A DNA stretch of 64,000 bases from the NCBI GenBank assembly GCA_026214975.1, contig JAOBSW010001042.1:23118-87117 (forward strand), written 5' to 3'. The notes beneath the pieces were generated by a model. It did no database searches. It saw only the letters and a list, made by a program, of their open reading frames with translations, and was not told where the DNA came from. Shown here piece after piece: positions 56,612 to 64,000 of this stretch. The DNA comes from Gentiana macrophylla (lineage: Eukaryota; Streptophyta; Magnoliopsida; Gentianales; Gentianaceae). Each line of letters starts with the position of its first letter. Within the stretch, counting starts at the first letter, position 1. The translations under genes and the position numbers were made by a program.

Positions 56612-56901
56612 CTCTTTCTGGTTTTTTATCTGTTACATTTCAGAATTTACTTTTTTTTTTTGTTTATCTGTCATTTTACATTTTCAATGCATCATTTATT
56701 ATTTTTTCATTATTTACCAATAAAGTATTTATATCTCCAATAAAAAAATACATTTCCAATACTAAAATCCTCTTTACCAATAAAGTATTTACATTTCCAA
56801 TAAAAAAATTACATTTCCAATACTATATTTTAGACATATTAATTACTTTTTTAATCTATGTGATTCTTCTCTCTGCGACATATAAATAAAAACGGAGGGA
56901 G
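56612..56901. mobile_element. Stowaway MITE upstream of the F-box gene
   Basis: Flanked by TA (56610-56611, 56902-56903). The left end CTCTTTCTGGTTTTTTATCTG matches the inverse of the right end (CTCCCTCCGTTTTTATTTAT) at many positions. The interior has repeated TTTCCAATAAA(G/A)TATTTA-like pieces (56720-56830). Confidence 0.75.
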
Positions 56902-57124
56902 TATTGATTATGTATAGTGGGTTTGGTGCACCGATAAACCGCTAAGGTGGAAATAATGGCTAATACAACAACAACAAACCCACGTCAATATATGAAGACA
57001 TCTGTAATTTTTCTGTAGGGTTGAAGGAGTAGATGTATCACTCCCTACAAACAAATCCCCATCAGACTAAACATAGTATAATCAATAGAATAAAACCTCC
57101 AAATTCAACCAGACAGTAATCATT

Positions 57125-57235
57125 ATCGCTCATACCTGGCGGTGAAATGAGAAGCTCTACCCCGCCTCAGTGAGAGGCCAGAGGTTCGATCCCCGCCTCC
57201 TTTCGTTTTCGAAAAAAAAAAAAAAAAAAAAAAAA
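57125..57235 (+). repeat. SINE-like element with poly(A)
   Basis: TACCTGGCGGTGAAATGAG resembles an A box, GAGGTTCGATCCCC is a good B box 40-odd bases later, and a pure A tract of 20-plus bases ends it (about 57210-57234). This fits a short tRNA-derived retroposon. Flanking duplications were not identified. Confidence 0.5.
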
Positions 57236-57249
57236 TATATCTTTTCTTT

Positions 57250-59346
57250 TCTCTATATATAAGAAGGAAAAAATGTAAAATGGTGACACTTGCTTTTTTT
57301 TTTTTTTATTTGCTACTTTTTTTATTCATCTACCAAAATCCACCCAATCTTTTTTATTTTTTTAAACTTTTACATTCGTTCAGTGGTAGTACCAAGAAAA
57401 AGTGTGTTTTTTTGAGGTGAAGGGTTTGAGTTAAATTGTTCCATTTAGATGACTCAATTGTATTTTTAATCTACACATTAGCTTTAATTTATTCTTAATC
57501 TTATTATGTGTTGTTGTCTTAAGATGTATCCGATTCCAATTTAATTACATGTTATTTTACTTTCCATCGAGATCTCTTTTTTTTTTTTTTTGGTCTTATC
57601 TTAATACGATACTGATGGCGTGATATTTCAATATACTATAGTTTGTTTGTGTGTGTTCTTTTCCTTTTTGCGTATATATATTTTACATTGTGTGTCTATG
57701 CCGGTTTTTTTAGAGCATCGTTTTTAAAGTCTTACGTATTGATTATTTTTTTCCGTCTTCGCTTTTATTACTTATATATTGTGTGTGTCGGTTTTTTTTC
57801 TTTGGTCAATGGTTTAGTAAGTGTCGAAAAGGTGTCGATTTTTGTGTCGTGGAGTGTTGATAGTGTGTTAGATTTTAATTAAAATTTTAATTAATATTCA
57901 TTTGATCAACCGACAACCGTTGGATATGGTGTCGGGGTGTATCGAAGCACGTCGTGTCGTGTTTTGGGTAGAAACACGTGTTGTTGCAGATAATGTCGAA
58001 GATAGCTTCATTTTTTCGGTTAAAATTGATTTAAGTAGAAATTGAAAAAAAAAAATTATTCGGTAGTGTCGAAAAGTATCCATACGATGTCGGGAGATGT
58101 CGAAGATGTGTCGGATATTCATTTCATACGCATGACTATATTATTCTTCATGTACGTGTTTTGATGCCACCCTAAAAGGTGTGAGGGTGGGTTGGGTTAG
58201 GTGGTGGTGGGAAGGGTAGGGTATAGTAAGATGGGTGGTGGGCACGGTAGGGTAGGGAGTTGTAGGGTAGAGTAGGATGGGGTGGTGGGAAGGGTAAGGT
58301 AGGGTGGGATGAGATAAAATAGGGTGTAATAGGCTTAGCATTAGGATAGTGAATTAATATGTAGGTTGGGAGGTAGGTTAAGGTTTGTAGGTAGGTAGAG
58401 AGGTAGGTGCGGTAGGGTAGGCTAATTAATGGAGGTGAGGCGAGGTATGAGATGTAATGCGGTGATGTATGGTAGGGTAGGATGGTATGGTTGGATGATG
58501 TGGCGTAAGTTAAGTAAAGTTTGGTAGGTTGAATAAAGTCACGTAATATAGGGTAGTGTGGTAAGATAATATGTGGTAAGATAATGTGGTGTAGAGGCAT
58601 GGTGAGGTAGTATTGGATAGGTGAGTGTTAAAAAATGTTGGGATAGGGGTTGGGGTGGTGGGAAGGGTAGGGTATAGTAAGATGGGTGGTGGGGCACGGT
58701 AGGGTAGGGAGTTGTGAGGTAGAGTAGGATGGGGTGGTGGGTAGGGTAAGGTAGGGTAGGATGAGATAAAATAGGGTGTAATAGAACTTAGCTTTAGGAT
58801 AGTGAATTAATATGTAGGTTGGGAGGTAGGTTAAGGTTTGTAGGTATGTAGAGAGGTAGGGTGCGGTAGGGTATGCTAATGTAGGTGAGGCGTGGTATGA
58901 GATGTAATGCGGTGATGTATGGTAGGGTAGGATGGTATGGTTGGATGATATGACGTAAGTTAAGTAAAGTTTGGTAGGTTGAATAAAGTACGTAATATAG
59001 GGTAGTGTGGTAAGATAATATGTGGTAAGATAATGTGGAGTAGAGGCATGGTGAGGTAGGATTGGATAGGTGAGTGTTAAAAATGTTGGGATAGGGTGCG
59101 GTTGGGTGATTGATAATGTGTGTAGTAGATAAGAAAGAGTGTGTTGACTAGGTAGAGTTGTGTGGTAGGTTGTGGTATCCGAAAAGAGATCGACGTAAAA
59201 TGTTTTATTTTTCATTGTTGCGCTTTAAAATTGCGCTCGAACGGTTCGTTACACGCTACATTTCTTCGTATTTAATATCACAAATAAGTTAAAACTTATA
59301 AGATGCGTGACTCCGTGCGTTGCACTTGAGTCCCATTTTTTACTAT
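57250..59346 (+). mobile_element. Second Helitron of the same family, 3' end decayed
   Basis: Starts TCTCTATATATAAGAAGG and shares with the 22161-24005 element the 5' words GGTGACACTTG, the middle TTATTATGTGTTG...GATGTATCCGATTCCAATTT and the 3' stretch GAGATCGACGTAAAATG. The 3' hairpin is worn (GACTCCGTGC-GTT-GCACTTGAGTC) and the expected CTAG reads CTAT, so the exact end is approximate. The purine-rich block is present twice, not once. No Rep/helicase. Confidence 0.75.
58190..59180. repeat. Duplicated purine-rich block inside the second Helitron
   Basis: Copy 1 is about 58190-58640 and copy 2 about 58640-59180. Both run from GGTGGTGGGAAGGGTAGG through ATAGTAAGATGGGTGG and ATGCGGTGATGTATGG to GAGTGTTAAAAAATGTTGGG, and both match 23330-23860. 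The long minus-strand frames here (58172-58600, 58628-59215) consist of repeating Pro/Thr/Ser/Leu/Tyr words and are artefacts of the repeat. Confidence 0.85.
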
Positions 59347-60424
59347 ATATATATGAAGACATCTCGGGTCAAAATTTTAAATTTTAACATTAAAATATAG
59401 AGGGATCGATGGAGAATGATGCGAAATATTTCATCAATTGAGTAGAGGACAGTCTTTTAAAACTTTTCATAAAGACAAAACTATTTATTCATTGTCGAAA
59501 TTCACGTGTGTTCGAAATTCATTGCTTAAATTCAATGCTAAATTCACTAATTTTCAAAATTCTTTGTTTAAATTCACCGATTTTGGGATTCATTGTTGAA
59601 ATTCAATGATTTCGGGATTCATTTGGGAGATTCAATGATTTTCGGGATTCATTGTTTGTTTTTCTCATTATAAAAATTACGCAGTTGTCGCCTCCCTATA
59701 AAAAAATATGTAAATGTCTCATATTCTTAAAAATATTCCAGACATGTCATTATCTCTAATTTCCATAAAATATATATATCGACATCTCATTTTATTATTA
59801 TTATTATTACTATAAAGAAACGATCTGATTTATTTCAAAAGCATGGGAACACCTAAAAGATTTTTACTCTAAAAAAGAGTCCAAAGGGATCATCATAAGA
59901 TACATGAAAGGAAACATACAGCAAAACTTGCGAACAGAGCAAACAACAAAGTATGATTAGGCAATGAGTACCCAAGCTACTCGTAGATCCGTTGCTCGTT
60001 TGACTGCTTTGGAGATGAATACATGGAGTGGTGGCATTCTCACGTCAGGATTGTAAATTGATTTATTTCGCCAATGTCATATACCATAACATATGTCTCG
60101 GGAGACATCAGTTCTCCTCTTCAGGTTGGCTTCGATCAAGTCTTGAGGCGTGGATTTTAACGTATTTTAAGTGAAACATATCCTAATAACACATCCACAA
60201 CATATCCCTCTTCAGGTTGGCTTCGAAGCAACGAGCTAAAATAAATAAAAACAACATAAATATTCTTCATTCAATATATAACCAATCCTTTGAATATATA
60301 CCAGGAAACAATTTCAGAGTTTCACTAGAACAACTCAACCCCTAAAATTATTTGTTTTCAAGATTGTAGAATTCGATGACAGAAGCCCTGCAACACCTTC
60401 ATCACCAACTAAAGGACAGTTCTT
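59347..60424. other. Intergenic with short repeats
   Basis: At 59510-59650 the words TTCATTGTTGAAATTCAATG and GGGATTCATT recur about five times with changes. CTCTTCAGGTTGGCTTCGA occurs at about 60118 and again at about 60207. The stretch 59900-60170 has a more gene-like composition, but I recognise neither a protein nor an element. Confidence 0.4.
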
Positions 60425-60905
60425 AATTGTGTTCGTGATCGTTTTTTCGTTTAGCTTAACGTAGAGCCGAGCTCGAACATTTATGTAGGCTGCGTTTGCT
60501 TAACGAACTAACACGAGCTTGGTTCGCGAACACTCGATTATGTTAAGTGAAGCGCGCTTTATATAAATACATCAATTTACTGAGAACTTTGACTCAAAAG
60601 AAGATAATTCATTCATTCATCTAATAGATATTATAGATTGAATTTATATAATATTTAGATATTTTTATAGTAATTTTAATGCCTAACATGTTATTTTTAC
60701 ATTCGCACTTTATGTTTTATATTTTAACGACCGAACTCTAGCGAATTCGAGCCAAACTCGGGAAATAAAACAAAAATATGTTTAACGAGCCGAGCTCGAA
60801 CATTTCATCTTTTAAACGAGTCGAGCTTTCGAACATAATATTTTGTTCGTTTAACAAACGAACGAGCTCAAACGAACTCGTGAGCTAAACAAGCTCGAGT
60901 TTTGT
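60425..60905. repeat. GAGCTCG-rich inverted-repeat element
   Basis: GAGCCGAGCTCGAACATTT occurs at about 60464 and again at about 60789, and related words (ACGAGCTTGG, GAACTCGTGAGC, AACAAGCTCGAG) appear in both orientations. The ends, CGTTTAGCTTAACG on the left and CGTGAGCTAAACAAGC on the right, are roughly inverted. This looks like a decayed non-autonomous DNA element of a type common in plants; superfamily unresolved. Confidence 0.5.
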
Positions 60906-61148
60906 CATTTAATAAAAAAGTACAAAATACAACATATCAATCGACAGGCAATACAAGAAAGCATTCCATTTCCATTCCAACAACTAAATGATTTGAAGGT
61001 CATTAGATACGAGCTAACATATAGCAAAGGACACTGCAAAACTAATAATCTCAGCAAAAGAATTCGTATTTAAGTTGCAGAATGAGAAGCAAGTATGCAG
61101 CCAGAACTTGCAACAGTTCACCATTAAAATCAGATGAAACCCTCCATG

Positions 61149-61930
61149 TCATGATAACCAAATAAATAAACACACTTTACTGTTACACAATCGCTTCTTT
61201 GATGAATAAGACTCCAACTGCAAAACAGGGTTAGAAACAAGAAACAGAAAAACAAAAGTCGAGTCTGTGTACCACACGATTGTCCTAAAGACTAATTCAC
61301 CCTCACCAGATTGTGCTTGGAGTTGAAACGGAGTGTTAGTCTCCCAGATACAACAACTAGCAGAGACAGGATGCACAGAGCCTTCAACTGCTTAAGAACC
61401 AAATATGGTGAACTGTCTGATAGCATAAGGAAAAAATAATGTAAGTATATATTTTTGTTGTGTGTAGTACCGCTTCTGAATCAGGAAGGAAGCAGCTTAT
61501 ATAGGGGCTGAAGGAGCACATGTAGAGGCAAATCGATGAGTGAAAACGCCTCATTACTTCATCTCAGTAATGAAGGCAAATGGAATGGAACGGTCGGGAA
61601 GATGGAGAGGCTTAACAGTTATATTAAAAATTAGCAAAACTGAACTCGCACGACCAGCCCCGAAATCGAGCTGCATTCGTGTCCGCAGGACGTGCGCCCA
61701 TGCACAAGTCCAAGCCGAAATCCCACCGGATTTGCACCCCCCCTGCGTAGACTTTGGCGCATAATATTGGTAATAGAACATACTAGTACCTATACTACCA
61801 TAGTATATATATTGGAACTTTTCTTAGTATATTACCAATGTGGGAGTTTTTGCCTTTAACTATTTCCTTCCTTTTCTTACACTTTCCATTCACACACTTC
61901 CACTACCTCATTACTACATGTTTTCCAACA
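61149..61930 (-). repeat. 3' LTR of a minus-strand copia element (left border uncertain)
   Basis: Read on the minus strand, CATGTGGGGGAT (polypurine tract, 61942-61931) is followed by TGTTGGAAAACATGTAG, the LTR start, at 61930. Inside are a TATA box (61497-61504) and a downstream leader-like part. The minus-strand frame at 61149-61376 lies inside this LTR and is not taken as a gene. I could not find the terminal CA or a target duplication, so the LTR may extend further left. Confidence 0.6.
61497..61504 (-). promoter_or_regulatory. TATA box in the copia LTR
   Basis: TATATAAG on the minus strand within CCCCTATATAAGCTGC, followed by likely transcription-start sequence. It would drive the element's transcript. 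Confidence 0.6.
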
Positions 61931-61942
61931 ATCCCCCACATG

Positions 61943-62485
61943 AATGGAAATTGAGAAAACCTAGTACAACCCTAAGATTACAACAGAGAGTTCGGGCGGT
62001 AAATGAATGCATAGGAGCGGTAGGTGTCCCCTTTGAACCCTCCCTTGGTAAATATGCTTAGCTTACTGGCGGAATAGTAGACGCGATGTCCTTGAACTTT
62101 CAGCCGTTGGTGTAAACGACAACATATATTACCACAAACATTTACCCTTTAACATTTAGTTCTTGCGGGTGATTCCATTTTGGCCATGGCAATCCGCGTG
62201 GTTCAGTAGGGGGTCTAAGAATTGAGCCCTTTCCAATTCCCTTCGAAGCCGCCCCACTTCTCCCTACATAGGTGATCTTGTGATTTAGAATTTCTTTATT
62301 CTAATTACACAAATCATTAAGAGCTTAAGTGTAAGCTCATCCTTATCTTCACTGTTTTCATCATAGGAATGAGAGAGAGGGATAAACCCCCACAGTGATC
62401 TCACTTACTTCGGCAGTTAGGTTTTCCCATTGAACCTATTTCTTGGGATCTCCAGTCAGTTAGGTTGGGTTTCCTTTGCAAAAGT
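61943..62485 (-). other. Untranslated region between copia polyprotein and polypurine tract
   Basis: About 540 bp without an open frame between the polyprotein stop and the polypurine tract. No recognisable RNA gene. Such spacers occur in some copia lineages. Confidence 0.5.
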
Positions 62486-64000
62486 TTATTCTATGGGCTT
62501 CAGTCCCATTCCCCTCGATGATTTTTCAACTACTTCTCTATTTAACCCTTTGGTTAGCGGATCCGCAAGATTATCTTGAGACCTTACATAGTCCAAAGAA
62601 ATCACACCGCTTGTAAGTAGTTGTTTGATGGTATTATGTTTTCGGCGTATGTGCCTACTTCTACCATCATACATTTTATTCCGTGCCCTGCCTATTGTAG
62701 TAGACTTATTGTCACAATAAATACAAATACACAGTGCGAGTTTTGGCCATTGAGGGATATCCTCCAAGAATTGATGCAACCATTCAGCCTTTTCTCCACA
62801 TTTATCCAATGCTACAAACTCGGATTCCATAGTGGACTTGGTTATCACAGTTTGTTTGGAGGATTTCCAAGAGATAGCTCCTCCTCCAAGTGTGAACACA
62901 TAACCACTTGTGGATTTCGAATCTTTAGTACTTGAAATCCAATTTGCATCAGTATAACCCTCAATAACAGTTGGCTCTCTTCCATAGTGAATACCATAGC
63001 TACGAGTATATCTTAAGTATCTTAGTAACCTTACTATAGCATTCCAATGATCATTACCAGGGTTACTTTGGTGTATCTACTAAGCTTACCAACCTGCAAA
63101 AGCTATGTCCTGGTCTAGTACAACTCATTAAGTACATCAAACTTCCAATAATCCTTGCATACTCTAATTGAGATACACTTTCACCTTTATTTTTGTATAA
63201 AGGCTGACTTGGATCTATTGGAGTTCTAGCTTCCTTTGAATCATCTTTGTTGAACTTTTCCAAGATTTTATCAACATAACTCGATTGATTCAAGCTAAGA
63301 CCATCAGTGGTTCTAGTAACTTTGATTCCCAAAATTACCTCAGCTAAGCCCATATCTTTCATCTCAAATTTAGCACTTAACATGTCTTTGGTAGATTTGA
63401 TCATCTTATCATTACTACCAACAATAAGCATATCATCAACATAAAGACACAAAATGACATAACCATCATTTGTTTCTTTCACATAGATACACTTATCACA
63501 TTCATTGGTTTTAAACCCTTTTTCAAGCATAACTTGATCAAATTTCGGATGCCACTGCTTTGGTGCTTGCTTTAATCCATATAAGGACTTAACAAGCTTA
63601 CACACTTTCTTTTCTTTTCTGGAGCATAAAACCCTTCAGGTTGTTCCATGTAGATTTCTTCTTCTAAATCTCCATTTAAGAAAGCCGTCTTTACATCCAT
63701 TTGATGTACTTGCAAATTACGAAATGCATTTATAGCAAGTACCATCCTAATGGATGTTATTCTAGATAATTGGAGAATAAGTATCAAAATAATCAAGACC
63801 TTCTTTTTTCGATTGTAACCTTTTATTACCAATCGGCCTTGTATTTGTCAATGGATCCATCCTGGTTTCAATTTCCGTTTAAAGATCCATCTTGATCCAA
63901 GTGGTTTACACCACGAGAGGTAGATCCACTAACTCCCAAGTATGATTTTGCAATATAGAGTTTATCTCACTATTTATTGCTTCTTTCCACATTGGACCTT
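62486..64000 (-). pseudogene. Copia polyprotein, RT and RNase H part, continues past the right edge
   Basis: On the minus strand from the window edge: PMWKEAINSEINSILQNHTW, then [37 protein letters not shown], the catalytic box LCLYVDDMLIVGSNDKM (about 63439-63474), AEVILGIKVTRT, and RNase H with [38 protein letters not shown] and [10 protein letters not shown], ending GMGLKPIE and stop. The catalytic residues are present. Breaks occur at about 63590, 63090 and in the 63840-63930 stretch, so it is inactive but younger-looking than the copia remnant at 51388. Confidence 0.9.

Noticed and set aside
58141..59215. Long minus-strand open frames (up to 195 codons)
   Set aside because: They translate the purine-rich Helitron repeat into cycling Pro/Thr/Ser/Leu/Tyr/His words. 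The frame is open only because one strand lacks the bases for stops.
61149..61376. 75-codon minus-strand frame near a TATA box
   Set aside because: It lies downstream of the TATA box in the LTR of the minus-strand copia element and has no homology that I recognise.

Overview
The window looks like nuclear DNA of a dicot plant. It is AT-rich, has large gaps between few genes, contains introns with GT/AG borders, and is dominated by transposable elements of plant type: Athila-type Ty3/gypsy, Ty1/copia, non-autonomous hAT, Stowaway MITEs and Helitrons. It also holds a block of mitochondrial and plastid fragments inserted in nuclear DNA. I could not assign a species from the sequence alone.

Four ordinary host genes or gene parts are visible. 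(1) A possible last exon with an acidic tail near the left edge (93-161, weak). (2) A large multi-exon RING-finger E3 ligase gene on the minus strand (6522-11928), with eight coding exons, a hAT MITE in one intron and a cluster of reading-frame breaks in its first coding exon. (3) An intact intronless histone H2B gene on the minus strand (28854-29309) with a clear TATA and CCAAT promoter. (4) An intact single-exon F-box gene on the minus strand (55008-56219).

Layout: 1265-3704 is a hAT-type element with an exact 8-bp target duplication that carries a captured piece of a dirigent gene. 4999-5552 is a Stowaway MITE with another nested in it. 6.5-12.7 kb is the RING gene. 12.8-28.8 kb is gene-poor: hAT MITEs at 15830, 18876 and 24378, an LTR remnant near 16.6-18.2 kb, a telomere-motif-rich minisatellite element at 21.1-22.1 kb and a Helitron at 22161-24005. 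H2B follows. 29.9-31.6 kb is LTR-like. 31.9-34.3 kb is an organellar mosaic (mitochondrial trnG, cox2 and cob pieces, plastid 5S rRNA). 35299-51382 is one complete but decayed Athila-type element of about 16 kb with both LTRs and a TCTAT target duplication, inserted into a copia element whose remainder follows to 53707. After the F-box gene come a Stowaway MITE, a SINE-like tail, a second Helitron of the same family (57250-59346), a GAGCTCG-rich repeat, and a minus-strand copia element running off the right edge.

Most of the window is layered insertion history rather than a gene pathway. The observations I consider most worth checking are the dirigent capture by a hAT element, the recurring paired near-palindromes in the LTRs, the organellar mosaic, the paired Helitrons with a purine-rich repeat, and indel-dominated differences that suggest either pseudogenisation or an incompletely polished long-read assembly.
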